Notes under the pieces: model-generated
Seen by the model: only the letters and a program-made list of their open reading frames with translations
Databases searched by the model: none
What the model was told of the DNA's origin: nothing
NCBI GenBank assembly: GCA_963921935.1
Contig: OY998175.1
Span: forward strand, 262,935,709 to 262,999,708
DNA length: 64,000 nt
Reading direction: 5' to 3'
Origin: Galeruca laticollis
Lineage: Eukaryota; Arthropoda; Insecta; Coleoptera; Chrysomelidae
Position numbers and translations under genes: made by a program
Part shown: piece after piece, positions 1-10,120 of the stretch
Layout: each line of letters starts with the position of its first letter
Position numbering within the stretch: the first letter of the stretch is position 1

Positions 1-420
1 TAAGAGAAGTACCTTGATCAGAATGGACATATGTCGGAGTGCCAAATGTAGAAAATATTTGACGCAAACATTGAATAAGTGTAGAGGATGATATGTCGGA
101 ACATGGAAATGCGAATGGGAATCTCGAAAATTCATCAACAACGGTTAGTAAGTACTCATTTCTTGAAGATGAAGGCAAAGGACTTTTAAAATTCAAATCA
201 AGACGTTCAAATGGTGAGGTAGCTTTTATTAACCTTCGTTCATTTTTATGAAATTTTGGTTTCATTTCAGCACAAACGGGACATGAAGATGTAGTTTGAC
301 GGACATCGTCCACACAATAAGTGATATTTTTGCAGCGTATCCAATGGAAAAATCGCGTAATATCAGGGTGACACGAAGAAGAATGTAGATAAAATAATTT
401 CTTTTGATCAGCCGATGATA
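1..420 (-). pseudogene. Gypsy-A integrase, N-terminal part
   Basis: The minus-strand frame contains the end of a zinc-binding integrase head (TTSSCPVCAEMKPKFHK), then the catalytic core: LDLNFKSPLPSSS, YLLTVVDEFSRFPFAFPC and YVHSDQGTSL, which supplies the second catalytic aspartate. The window edge cuts the domain before the catalytic glutamate. Integrase inserts cDNA into host DNA. The frame is open over most of this stretch. Confidence 0.75.
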
Positions 421-479
421 TGATTGCAGGAGTGATACGGGAAAATGCATCTGCAACCGTGTTTTGACTTCCTGGCATG

Positions 480-960
480 TAAACGATATCATACTTGTAG
501 CATGACAATTTCAAACGCCAACCTTGAATTTTTGGATTTTTGATTTTGGAAGAGCTGAAAATGTCTACCAATTAAAAAATGTCGGCACTTTTTCAGTGCT
601 ACTACTATTGCGTACGCTTCTTTTTCAACTGACGAATGCTTTTATTCCTGAGAGGACAAGGTTCTTGAGAAAAGTGAGACTGGTCTTCCTGATTGGGATA
701 ATTGAGCAGCTATCGCAAATTCTGTGGCATCCGTTTCAACAGTTAACATAGCGTCGTAATCAAATGAAGAAATCGAAGATTTGGCTTGTTTGAGCTGTCT
801 AAATGCCAAAATTGGTTTTTCAGACAATGGAAAACTTGTGCTGTATGCTAGCGGCTGATTTTTTTCGGAAAATTTAGGAACAAACTTAAAGTAGTGTGCA
901 AACATTCTTAGAATTCTTCGAAGCTGAGTTGTAGTTTCAAGTACTGGTAAATTCAAGAGA
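480..960 (-). pseudogene. Gypsy-A RNase H domain
   Basis: After the RT thumb, the frame reads through a connection region (RILRMFAHYFKFVPKFS) into RNase H: LTVETDATEFAIAAQLSQ gives the first catalytic aspartate, and SVEKEAYAIVVAL gives the glutamate. A stop (TAA) falls between these at the SRTLSSQE segment, near 642. RNase H removes RNA from the RNA-DNA hybrid during reverse transcription. The tail (about 430-500) reads like the usual PGSQNTVADAFSR end of the Gypsy domain. Confidence 0.7.
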
Positions 961-1004
961 GGCTTAAGTCCTTCTGGGTTCGGCTTTATAGTTTTGTCGC
1001 ATAT

Positions 1005-1622
1005 TTAATAACCAAGAATGCAAATCCATTTGAGGGAAAATCTTGATTTAGTTTCATTCATTGTTAAACAGTACTTCTTAATGACATCCAAAAATTTTTG
1101 TAAATTTTGATCATGTTCTTCTAGCGAGTTGCCGCAAACAGTGACGTCATCCAGATAAGCATAGACGCTTTTGAGATTTTCTTTCCTGATGATACTGTCG
1201 ACGGTTCGTTGGAAAAAAGCGACTCCATTGGTAACACCACACTGAATTCGACTGAACTGGTACAAATTTCCACAAGCCTCAAATGCTTTGTAGATCTTTT
1301 CTTCATCTGTAATTGGAATTTGGTGATAGGCACTACGGAGGTCAATTGTACTAAAAACGGAATATTTCAAAATTTGGTTTGAAATGTCTTCTACCCGTGA
1401 CAATGGGTGTGCATTCAATACTGTATATTTATTTATAGTTTGAGAATAGTCAATACACATACGTTTCTTGTGGTTTTTACTTGAAGTTACCATAGGTTGA
1501 GCTCGCCAAGGGGAGATACTGGGTTCTATGATCTTTTCTTTCAGAAGATGTTTGATTTCTTGCTCAATAAAGTTGAGGTCTGAAGTTGTGAATCGACGGA
1601 TTTTATTGCGATTGGTTCGCAA
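1005..1622 (-). pseudogene. Gypsy-A reverse transcriptase domain
   Basis: An open stretch of 205 codons holds the Ty3/Gypsy RT fingers and palm. It contains an IIEPSISPWRAQPM entry motif, CIDYSQTINKYT (family RxxVDYRxLN), FSTIDLRSAYHQI with the first catalytic aspartate, and YAYLDDVTVCG with the paired aspartates of the YxDD box. It ends at a stop where the thumb begins (LKWICILGY). In an active element this domain copies element RNA into cDNA inside capsids. This is the best preserved domain of Gypsy-A. Confidence 0.85.
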
Positions 1623-1689
1623 TTAAACGTTAAATTTGAAAATAGACTAAATGGTTCAACATTTGCTACTGTTAAATTGCATATTGATA

Positions 1690-2000
1690 GGGTAGGCTTG
1701 TCACATCCAAAAATAATTTCGAGTCGGGAAGGTTGCTTCAGAATATCATGACCAATGATCACTACAGTGCTGAGTCCATCAAGGACTAAAAGCTTCACAT
1801 TTGAATAAATGTTATCCGAAATTTGTAGGCGTACAATACAATATCCAAGAGCTTGCGACGTGAGGGATGTTGAAGCCATTTTAACAATAATTCTTGAGAA
1901 TGACACACATATTTCTTCTGGCAAGAATTTTACTTGAAATATAACTATCAGAACTCCTTGTACCGACTAGTGCATGTGTGATTATGTTGTTTGTGTTAAT
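1690..2000 (-). pseudogene. Gypsy-A retropepsin, active site lost
   Basis: The minus-strand frame carries a retropepsin-like domain. The catalytic loop near 1955-1975 reads ALVGTRSSDS where the family has a DTG triad, so the catalytic aspartate and the glycine are both replaced. Downstream the conserved VVIIGHDIL turn is still visible (about 1735-1765). There is also a frame break near 1925. Protease normally cuts the Gag-Pol polyprotein; with the aspartate gone, this copy would be inactive even without the frame damage. Confidence 0.6.
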
Positions 2001-2099
2001 TTGAATAATAGATTTGGATAAACAACCAGGAGAAACGGCAGAAATTGTAAACAAAATAGCAGCAGATGTTTTCTGAGTTTTTCTGGTATTACTTGAACT

Positions 2100-2810
2100 A
2101 CACGCAGTTGAAAAGTGACCTCTTTCATTGCAGGAATTGCAAATTGTATTTTTAGCAGGACAATGTTCGCGCAGGGTGTCTATCTCTGCTACATAAGAAA
2201 CATTTCTGAGAAGATTCAGCAGCCGCTAACTGCCTGGTTCATGAGTTTTCAGAATCTTGTGACGGTTCTGCGTTTTGTAAAATGGCAACACTTGAATCAA
2301 AAGTTGATGAATATGATTCAGCATGTTGCTTGGCTATTTCTTACGGTCTTGCAGTATCAAACGCTTGAATTAAGCTCAAAGAAGAGTGATCTAGAAGCCG
2401 CTGTCTAATTTGTGGTGAACTTAAACCACTGATAAATTAGTCTCGGATACAATAATCTCTATTCTGTTCGGCCACGACAGCTTTAAATTTGCAGTCTTCC
2501 CTCATCTGCTTCAAAGTTTGTAAAAATTGGTCAATTGACTCACTCGCTAGCTGTTTTCTTGATGAGAGAGAATATCGAGAAAATATTCAATTTTTGGGTT
2601 TTACGTAGAGGCTCTCAAGGGTTTTCTTCATACGTTGTACTCTCACTAATGGACTCAAAAACGACTATACACACGAAGTTTGTTAGTAGATTCAGCTTAT
2701 TCGTGTTGTTCTTCGCATCTGCCGCTTCCAGAAAAATTCGTGAACGATCTGTACCAATGATTCCAAAGTTGACCTGCGTTTCCAAGTGTAACATCTATAT
2801 CTAAACAATC
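2100..2810 (-). pseudogene. Gypsy-A gag relic (capsid and zinc knuckles)
   Basis: The minus-strand translation reads as a Gypsy capsid: a segment around 2640-2800, then a region near 2410-2600 with QFLQTLKQMREDC and GLSSPQIRQRLLDH, the usual end of a Gypsy capsid. A CCHC zinc knuckle follows at about 2110-2165 (CNSCNERGHFSTAC) for binding genomic RNA. An upstream knuckle (CFLCSRDRH) is frameshifted near 2175. At least three in-frame stops occur, near 2350, 2435 and 2600. Gag packages element RNA in intact relatives; this copy cannot make a full protein. Confidence 0.7.
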
Positions 2811-2842
2811 GGGGCAAAGTTGCTTATCGATTTAATATTCTC

Positions 2843-2986
2843 TGTAGAATAAATTGTAGTGAATACAATGGATTACCTCTAGAATAAGGCTTTATTCTAC
2901 AGAAAATAACTGACATAAAATTATTGACAACTTTGTAACATAACTGACAATGTCATGCATATAATCAAGAAGGTACTATTATGACA
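2843..2986 (-). repeat. 5' LTR of Gypsy-A
   Basis: A 144-bp segment begins TGTAGAATAA and ends TATTATGACA on the plus strand, giving TGT...ACA ends. It lies between gag and the mariner relic. It shares short stretches (AATAACTGACA, GGCTTTATT) with the LTR at 56051-56199. Only one copy lies in the window, so the boundaries are inferred from the ends and from that similarity. Confidence 0.55.
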
Positions 2987-3528
2987 GGTAATTTCTTCTC
3001 CAAACTACAATATAGCTTCTTTATATCAAAATATACTTTCTGGAATGCTTTTTCCAGTGAAATTATATTTCTTTTAACAGTTTCCATAGTGTGCTTCGAC
3101 TCATTCCAGGGTAATCCTTATCATCTCAAACCGTGGCAAGAACTTGGTCTACTGTCGGAAATTCATTTCTAAAGAAGAACGCATACACATTTTTTCGAAG
3201 TCTTTCCTAGAAATGATTTTTCATTTAAAATTCTGGTTTTCCTAGAGCTTTACGTGCTGTTTGAAACTCGTCACATTTCTCTTCTTTAACAAACCTGTAA
3301 ATTGTAGATTTCTCAACACCAAGCGAACTACTAACTAATTCCACTGTGTCATCAACACTTAAAAATGAATGTTTGTCTGTAAATGATTTAAAGCAATTTA
3401 ATATTAACGTTGGTATCTTATATATTAAAGGATCGCTTTTTCGACGCTTACACGGCCATTCCAAATTTTCTATAATCACTCTAGAATTCACAATAGACTG
3501 CACACTGCACTTTGCGAGTTGCAACTAA
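2987..3528 (-). pseudogene. Tc1/mariner-like transposase, N-terminal relic (mariner-A)
   Basis: The minus strand encodes a DNA-binding N-terminus: VDDTVELVSSSLGVEKSTIYRFVKEE has the form of a helix-turn-helix (3225-3524). Further on (2990-3220), after a frame break, come PTVDQVLATV and MSRSTLWKLLKEI. The second block matches the linker region of the better preserved transposase at 44487-45621 (IPTLDRIIRMVKEDENLPDI, then RKTLWRILHKLNF), so both belong to one family. The catalytic domain is missing; sequence stops at the LTR of Gypsy-A. Confidence 0.6.
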
Positions 3529-3540
3529 ACGACTTAAGTA

Positions 3541-4409
3541 AACTTTTAAGAATACACAACTTGTACCTCCTTACTAAATGGAAAAAACTACAATCGCATT
3601 TTCGTTCAAATTTGTTGGGAAGGTACCTATCTACTTATAATTCGATTACTGTATGACATTCTTGTAATTAGAATAAAACTAAATTACAAACCTTTATTCT
3701 TTGTTCACACTATACTATAATTTTTACTGCACGGATAGATTATAAACTATAACCAAGAGAACCACCAACAGAAGCATACCATTTTGCAAGTATGCGAGGA
3801 TGAGGTAAGGAGCTAATACCAAATATAAGCCTGACATAATTATAAGCAGAAGACGAATAGAAATTCATAGTTAATGCAAAACTTCATAGCTCCGGGGTGT
3901 ATTTAGCTGTTCGTTTGTCATTTTTTATTTGCTTCCGTTCTTCAGGAATTGTTTCATACAAAATACCTATTATGCATTATTTATATAATTCAATATCATT
4001 ACCTTAACATCTTTTGAATCATTATACCAACTAATGAAAAGCATCAGGCATTCTATATCATTCAATACTAACCTGCATTTAACTACCATCAATATTTGAG
4101 GTCTATATACGCACTAAACAAATGATTCATGTATACTATAATATTCAAAATACTAATCTACACCTCTAACTTTAAGAAATATACAAAAACAAATTATTAT
4201 TGGAAGAAATTGATACTTCAATAAGGTACATATTTTATTCCATTACCTTCAATACATATAACTGTTCTGAAAAAATTTTTTGCTTTTTTGCAAGCTCTTC
4301 TAACAAAATACTTGAACTTTGTATTATTTGCTTTTGCTTTCTTAATTTACATTTATTGAGCTAATTATAACATACAAACATACTAAAATACAAAGATTAA
4401 ATTAAATTG
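3541..4409. other. AT-rich stretch with no recognised gene
   Basis: No long open frame, terminal repeat or known domain was seen. The right edge is the 3' terminus of PLE1 (CTGTCTCGACCC at 4410). The first part may be non-coding 5' sequence of the mariner-A relic, but no terminal inverted repeat matching that family was found. Confidence 0.5.
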
Positions 4410-5072
4410 ACTGTCTCGACCCTTACTTCGTGGAATATGCTCATATTAGTGTTTTTAAATGAAACTCAAGGTCCACAATATAATACAAGTTTTTGAAAAT
4501 TCTAAAAAATTGACAATTGTTTCGATAATTCAATATCATCGTCAGAATGACAGAAGTTACATTTCATTTTATGCCTACCTGATGTTTAGTAGTTATATTT
4601 GGCTAGACCAAGAAGTAACCTAACTTGTGATTGGCTTAATATATGTTAATAGAAAAAAGAAGATGTGATATTACAAATATTGAAGCTTAGATATTATTAG
4701 CCCTATGGTGATATCCTGGATATCATTTTTCCAATTAAGATCAGTATAACTGTGCAATGATATAGAAAACCAGGAAAACTATATCTGCTGATCTTTACAA
4801 TTATCATTTAAGAAGACAGTTTATTAGTGGAGAATTCCCTAGATTTAACTGTTCATTGACAACTTCATATTGTGGGTTTCTTAAATGTCTTCTTATTTCC
4901 AGTTCTTCAAGGAAATCCAGTTCTTGTTTCTTTTCACAAATATGTAGTACTTCTAGTTTTGTGTTAGGTGTCAATGAATGATTGGTGTCAAGTAGATGTT
5001 TTGCGTAGTGGGATTTATCTGGTTGTTTTAATCTGTATGCTCGTAAGTGCTCACTGTATCGTATTTCAAAAT
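4410..5072 (-). repeat. PLE1 left inverted arm (copy of 3' end)
   Basis: Reverse complement of 6370 to about 7000: it encodes, on the minus strand, the C-terminal part of the PLE1 nuclease and its 3' UTR. A short deletion near 4480 removes a segment (ATTAACTAGAGA region) that the right arm keeps. The arms would form a hairpin of roughly 600 bp around the RT frame. Confidence 0.8.
4512..4545 (-). ncRNA. Hammerhead-like ribozyme core, PLE1 left arm
   Basis: On the minus strand CTGACGA is followed by one unpaired T, a stem GATA/TATC with a six-base loop, then GAAAC, a four-base loop AATT and GTC. This gives box 1 (CUGANGA), stem II, box 2 (GAAA), a two-pair stem III (AC/GU) and a GUC cleavage triplet. 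Hammerheads with very short stem III are known in Penelope-like elements. The extra base before stem II departs from the strict consensus. Confidence 0.55.
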
Positions 5073-6632
5073 AAAGTTCTTAAAGCAGACCCAACAAAGA
5101 AGTTTTCTAATAATGTAAGGGATATTGTTAATAATTCAAATTATCTTTTAAATGATTACGATAAGGGGTCTATCATACATAAGAATCCTCATTGTCCACA
5201 ATTATATGGAACAGTTAAATTACATGAAATAACGAAACCAATTAGACCTGTAGTCTCTTATGTTAATGCTCCTAATAATATATTGGCAAAGAAGCTCAAC
5301 AATATACTCAATACTTACGGATATGAATCTAAGTACTCAATTAGAAATTCAATAGAACTAATCAAAAAGTTGAAAGCAATCCACTTACAAGATAACTATA
5401 AACTCATATCGTTTGATGTAACTAACATGTTTACTAAAATTCCTCCTAAAGAATGTCTAATACTTGTAAGAAAATTACTAGAAGATAAAAATATTAATCC
5501 AGGAATAATATCAGATATACTTAATTTATTTGATGTATGCATTAATCAGAATTATTTCACTTTTGACAATAAGATATATATTCAAAATGAAGGTTTACCA
5601 ATGGGAAGCCCTATATCACCTATTTTAGCAAACATTTTTATGGACAATTTAGAAAGAAAGATCTTTGAAGGTAATATTTCGAAAAATATTTTATTTTGGT
5701 ATAGATATGTAGATGACATATTAGCTTGTTTTATGGGTAGTGAACGACAATTAGATGTATTTTTTAACCACATCAATAATTTACACCCGAAAATTAAATT
5801 TACATTAGAAATTGAAGAAAATAGCTCAATCAATTTTCTTGATTTAAAAATTCAAAGAGTTAATAATGTACTTGATTATTCAATTTACCGAAAACCAACA
5901 CAAACTGATGTAACAATTCCATTCAATTCTAACCACCCTGTGTCACACAGACTAGCAGTATATAATTCAATGATACATAGAGCTTTTTCAGTTCCTATGA
6001 ACAAATGTAATTTTGATAGAGAGATTAATACAATTAGACAAATAGCAACATCTAACCGTTATCCATTAGATATGATAAATAAGCTAATTAGTAAAAAAGA
6101 GGAAAAAGTGGCATTACAACTAATATATCCTAAACAAGCTGATGAAATTAAAACTTATAAAACCATCACATATGCAGGAAATATTTCTAATAATATTTCA
6201 AAGATAATATCTTCAGCAACGAATACAACAATTTCTTTTAAAACAGAAAGTAACGTTAGTACAAAATTGTTAAATGTAAAAACAAAAATACCACTATTAA
6301 AGAAGTCAGGTATATATGAACTCAAATGTCCAGAATGTAATGCTGTCTATTTGGGTCAGACCCTTAGGAATTTTGAAATACGATACAGTGAGCACTTACG
6401 AGCATATAGATTAAAACAACCAGATAAATCCCACTACGCAAAACATCTACTTGACACCAATCATTCATTGACACCTAACACAAAACTAGAAGTACTACAT
6501 ATTTGTGAAAAGAAACTGGATTTCCTTGAAGAACTGGAAATTAGAAGACATTTAAGAAACCCACAATATGAAGTTGTCAATGAACAGTTAAATCTAGGGA
6601 ATTCTCCACTAATAAACTGTCTTCTTAAGTGA
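5073..6632 (+). pseudogene. PLE1 reverse transcriptase with GIY-YIG endonuclease, 5' truncated
   Basis: This Penelope-like RT copies element RNA at a nick made by its fused GIY-YIG nuclease. Visible RT blocks in order are LYGTVKLHEITKPIRPVVS, LISFDVTNMFTKIP (first aspartate), GLPMGSPISPILANIF, and YRYVDDILACF (paired aspartates, about 5706-5717). The C-terminus holds the nuclease: SGIYELKCPECNAVYLGQT with the CPEC cysteines characteristic of PLEs, then RYSEHLRAYR. The frame is uninterrupted to the stop at 6630-6632 but lacks its real N-terminus: codons before 5073 come from the inverted arm. The family protein is usually longer (about 700-800 residues), so roughly a third is missing. Confidence 0.85.
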
Positions 6633-6890
6633 TAATTGTAAAGATCAGAAGATATAGTTTTCCTGGTTTTCTATATCATTGCACAGTTATACTGATCTTA
6701 ATTTGAAAAATGATATCCAGGATATCACCATAGGGCTAATAATATCTGAGCTTCAATATTTGTAATATCACATCTTCTTTTTTCTATAAACATATATTAA
6801 GCCAATCACAAGTTAGGTTACTTCTTGATCTAGCCAAATATAACTACTAAACATCAGGTAGGCATAAAATGAAATGTAACTTCTGTCATT

Positions 6891-6924
6891 CTGACGATGA
6901 TATTGATTTATCGAAACAATTGTC
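6891..6924 (+). ncRNA. Hammerhead-like ribozyme core, PLE1 right arm
   Basis: Same layout as the left-arm copy: CTGACGA, T, GATA/TATC stem with loop TTGATT, GAAAC, loop AATT, GTC. Located about 260 nt after the stop codon in the 3' UTR. Confidence 0.55.
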
Positions 6925-7000
6925 AAATTTTTAGAATTTTCAATAACTTGTATTATATTGTGGAATTAACTAGAGACCTTGAGTTTCATTTAAAAACACT

Positions 7001-7168
7001 AACAAAGATTGAAATATATCTAACAACAATAGAATCATATTCAATTATGAATGTTTATCTTGAGAATTTACCTATAATATAAAACAGCATATATACCGCA
7101 CTATCAGCTTCTGGGAGGAGCAACAGACCATTCATCGCAACAATGTATCGTATTGGTACCATTCATTG
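7001..7168 (-). other. Possible remnant of errantivirus 3' LTR
   Basis: Between the PLE1 arm and the env stop there is a short stretch with a TATA-like box (on the minus strand GCGGTATATATGC at about 7090-7105). By position it should hold the 3' untranslated region and LTR of the errantivirus-like element read on the minus strand. No matching second LTR is present to confirm this. Confidence 0.3.
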
Positions 7169-8722
7169 TTACAATGTAACTTGTTCATCCATCGGAGAAG
7201 TTTTATAAGTGACGAATAAAACAGAATGATCTTCTTGTTGTGGGGATGGTGTTTCTTCTTCTTTCTTCTTTTTACTTCTTAGGTTTTGAAAGCGATGTCG
7301 ATTCCTATAGATTATCATAACGATGCAGATAGTGATGACAATGAATACAAGGGTTGTCCAGAATTGTGTCGGGAGGATTTTCTTCATAAGACATAGGTTG
7401 TAGGAGTTGTTGTTCTTCGTGAATTCTCTGGAGTTCATCTAGATTATTTTTTAAATTTAATTGCTTTTGGTTTTGATGGAAGGAAATGCGGAGCTATGTT
7501 GATATTCAGAGGGGTGAGCGGTTCTTCGTATGCTGTTTCTTTGGTGTTATAGTAACTTTCTTCAGGTGTGTGGGATTCACATACCAACGGCACTTCGAAC
7601 AGGTAAACACCATGTATAACTTGAATGTTGCTGATTGAATAGTGGGTTGACACTTTGGTTGGCAACGGGAAGATGCCAATGTAATGTGAGGATATAATTG
7701 CTTCAATTAGCGTGTTTTGACTTGAAACTGGAACGTAGGGGCAGCGAAATTCTTCGTTGGAGACTCGAATAATTTGGCTGATACAGTCTGATGATTTGCT
7801 GTGAAACTGGATATCAACTTTTTGACACGGATAAGTAGTGTCCAACTTTTTGCAGGTTGTCTTTGAATATTGGAAGAGTTCAGTATCTATTATCAGATAG
7901 GGGCGAAGTAGGTATAATTATGGTTAGATTTTTGGTCGGGATTGAGTACAAATGATAATGAATGAATGGCTCAGAGTGAAGAATTGGAAAATACAGAATA
8001 AACGCAACCATATATTTTGAAAAATGAGCATCAATTAAAATAATATCACAATATTCTGGAAAATTCTCTCCATCAATGTACAATAATTGATTCTTTTTGT
8101 AGCGTTGAAGCATTATATGGATAATGGATTTAATTTCTCCTACTTTCAGTATTATGTAGGGTGTTAATGGGAGCAAAAGAAATGGCGTTTTCTAAATCAG
8201 TTAATAACTTAATAAATCATTGTGAAGCCAGATTTAGTTGATTTAGGGTATTTTGTATTTGAATAAATTTATCAAAATCGAAGATTAAGTTGTCCAGGAC
8301 CGAATATGATTTTTCTACTTCCATAGCAATTAGTTTTTGATTATTAGTTAATGAAGTAATGGTTTTATTGAAGTTGTCAATCAAGTGAGTGGTTAAAGAT
8401 ATTTTTTGTTTAAATTTTGCAATAATGTTTTTTTCATTATTTTGAAGGGATTCATGGCTCTATAATATCTTTCGGCATCTGATTGATCAAGATTTCCGGA
8501 AATTGCTTTTATGATGCTACCGAGGTCGTAAATTAACCCTCGTTTGGTTCTACGTGAAGGATAGATTGTTTGAAATTTTCGTTGTGCTGATTGTAATTGA
8601 TAGCGAACTCCATTATCGATATTTTCAAGACTGTTCCAATGTAAAGTTGTGTTCTTTGACTTAAGTATATTATTAGTTATAGTTTGATAATAAAATTCTA
8701 ACGTATCTAATTCTAAGGTCAT
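7169..8722 (-). pseudogene. Errantivirus-like envelope gene relic
   Basis: Four adjoining open segments on the minus strand (8393-8722, 7880-8176, 7444-7845, 7169-7438) read as one degraded envelope protein. A basic RTKR cleavage site is followed by a glycine-rich hydrophobic segment (GLIYDLGSIIKAISG), the arrangement of the fusion peptide in insect errantivirus and baculovirus F-type envelopes. The last segment holds one transmembrane helix (FWTTLVFIVITICIVMIIY) and a lysine/glutamate-rich cytoplasmic tail. In intact relatives the product is a membrane fusion glycoprotein. Here frame breaks near 8390, 8180, 7850 and 7440 destroy it. It is an old endogenous copy. Confidence 0.65.
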
Positions 8723-8769
8723 AATGGTTAGATTATAATAATGAATAAATTCATGTTGGCTTATTTGGA

Positions 8770-9132
8770 CCTTTGCTGGGCCCAGGAAGTATCCCTGGGT
8801 TGTCTTCCAGGTTCTGGATTTTCATCTCCTGACATGTTGTCGTTGTCAATCTGTAATAAATTTTGTTCATTAGATTCCGTTTTTGGTACGTGCTTAATGT
8901 TATTTTTATGAACTGTAGATACTGTTACTTTAGGGTTTTTGGGGCAAATCTAGGAAGAAGCTTGTTTCTTTTCTCAGTGGTTTTCGTGAAAATTTTGGTA
9001 CTGGGTTCATAATCAGTTGGAGGATCTCTTCTTAGGTCTCTACTTTGAATTATTTTTCCTTTGCTTTGGATAGCTTTCTGATTAAGTTGTTCATATGATA
9101 ATTTAGTTTTTTCGCGATGTTCTGTATAATTA
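8770..9132 (-). pseudogene. Errantivirus-like integrase C-terminal segment
   Basis: Minus-strand sequence between env and the hAT insertion translates as a polar, basic tail (EKTKLSYEQLNQKAIQSKGK, then RDLRRDPPTDYEPSTK) ending in a segment rich in Pro and Gly just before env (about 8765). This matches the position of an integrase C-terminal tail running up to an env gene. The catalytic part lies on the far side of the hAT insertion. Confidence 0.5.
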
Positions 9133-9140
9133 TTCAGTAA
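9133..9140. repeat. Target-site duplication of the hAT element, left copy
   Basis: TTCAGTAA directly precedes the hAT terminus TAGAGTTGCA and is repeated exactly at 13681-13688. Eight base pairs is the duplication length made by hAT transposases. Confidence 0.9.
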
Positions 9141-9544
9141 TAGAGTTGCACAAGTTTGACTTGAATGTTGGAGATGGACTTGAGTTTGACTTGAAATTGA
9201 GTCAAACTCGAGTCAATCTTTCAGAAGAAATATTCAAATCAAACTGGACAATGGTTACAGGTTTGAAAATGCAAACTGTTTGTCAAAGTATTTTGAGAGA
9301 GTTTAAAAAATAGTTTGCTTAGTAGATATACCTTGAATGGGTAAAAAATGTATGGTAAATATAGTAAGTAGGTACAACAAATACATTTATTTCAAACAAA
9401 ATGAAAATACATTATTTCAAACAAACTCAACTCGAATTTGTCACCTCAAAATTCTTTGTGAAAAGTAAAGTTCTTAAAAATTAAGTGAAAGCAACAATAT
9501 ATTACATAGTAACCTCTTCCTGCGATCCTTGTGTGATATTTGTT

Positions 9545-9850
9545 AAGGATTATTGTTGAAGACACGAATTTAAACACATTAATGTTCTAATAGACTGGTC
9601 ATTTAATTGGTTCCGTTTTTTATGAATGTCAAAGAAACTCTCGAAAAATAGCGTTCTATGCAGGCTGATGTTGTTGAGGTGGCTAGAAAATCTCTCGCCA
9701 TTTTTGATAAAGTGGGAAATGCAGTTTTGAGCCGTTTCCACCACTTTAATATGTCCTCGGTACTGTCTGCTCGTGATTCAGCTGCGTATTTGCCGATTTC
9801 GTATCTCCATGAATTTTCGTTTCTATTAGTCTTATTTCAGAATGAAATAG
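9545..9850 (-). pseudogene. hAT transposase C-terminal dimerisation segment
   Basis: Minus-strand translation gives DILKWWKRLKTAFPTLSKMA then RDFLATSTTSACIERYFSR, the standard C-terminal hAT dimerisation region. A one-base frame change then leads to IHKKRNQLNDQSIRTLMCLN, the family's usual end. It is separated from the rest of the transposase by about 930 bp holding a (TA)n tract and a two-copy repeat (9870-10790). Confidence 0.75.
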
Positions 9851-9959
9851 GGCTATTGTAGAGAGTGAGTAGCATGACGCGACTTCGGAAAAATTTCAAT
9901 GCAGTTTTTCGTTTTGGTGTTCCTAGATGCCAAAATCACCCTCCGTTCCAAAGGTTATA

Positions 9960-9982
9960 TATACTCGTATATGTATATATAT

Positions 9983-10069
<87 letters not shown>

Positions 10070-10071
10070 CA

Positions 10072-10098
<27 letters not shown>
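9960..10098. repeat. (TA)n microsatellite inside the hAT element
   Basis: About 140 bp of nearly pure TA dinucleotides with a few interruptions (AAAT near 9995, GTTAC near 10066). Open frames of alternating Ile and Tyr here are not coding. Confidence 0.95.
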
Positions 10099-10102
<4 letters not shown>

Positions 10103-10120
10103 TATAACGGAATTTGCAGG

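Larger units (their letters stand above)
1..2986 (-). mobile_element. Gypsy-A: Ty3/Gypsy LTR retrotransposon, 3' part outside window
   Basis: Reading on the minus strand, a 5' LTR (2843-2986) is followed by gag with zinc knuckles, a retropepsin, reverse transcriptase, RNase H and the start of integrase. This order, with integrase after RNase H, is the Ty3/Gypsy layout. The element runs off the left edge of the window, so its 3' LTR is not seen. Several stops and frameshifts interrupt gag, protease and RNase H, so this copy is dead. Its outer LTR edge directly abuts a mariner-type transposase relic at 2987, which suggests it inserted into that older element. The short ~145-bp LTR resembles in size and A+T content the LTRs of Gypsy-B at 52440-56199. 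Confidence 0.85.
4410..7000 (+). mobile_element. PLE1: Penelope-like element with long inverted arms
   Basis: A reverse transcriptase and GIY-YIG frame (5073-6632) is bracketed by inverted arms. The left arm (4410-5072) is the reverse complement of the element's own 3' end (6370 to about 7000), covering the last ~85 codons, the 3' UTR and a hammerhead-like core. Such inverted 5'-truncated copies next to the main body are typical of Penelope-like elements. The arm edges are sharp: CTGTATCGTATTTCAAAAT ends at 5072 and its complement starts at 6370. The same 3' terminus recurs at 47925 and, partly, near 43390. Confidence 0.8.

Noticed and set aside
4968..5072. N-terminal extension of the PLE1 protein beginning at 4968
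   Set aside because: These bases are the reverse complement of the nuclease coding end at 6370-6480, so the apparent start is antisense sequence fused to the RT by the inverted arm.
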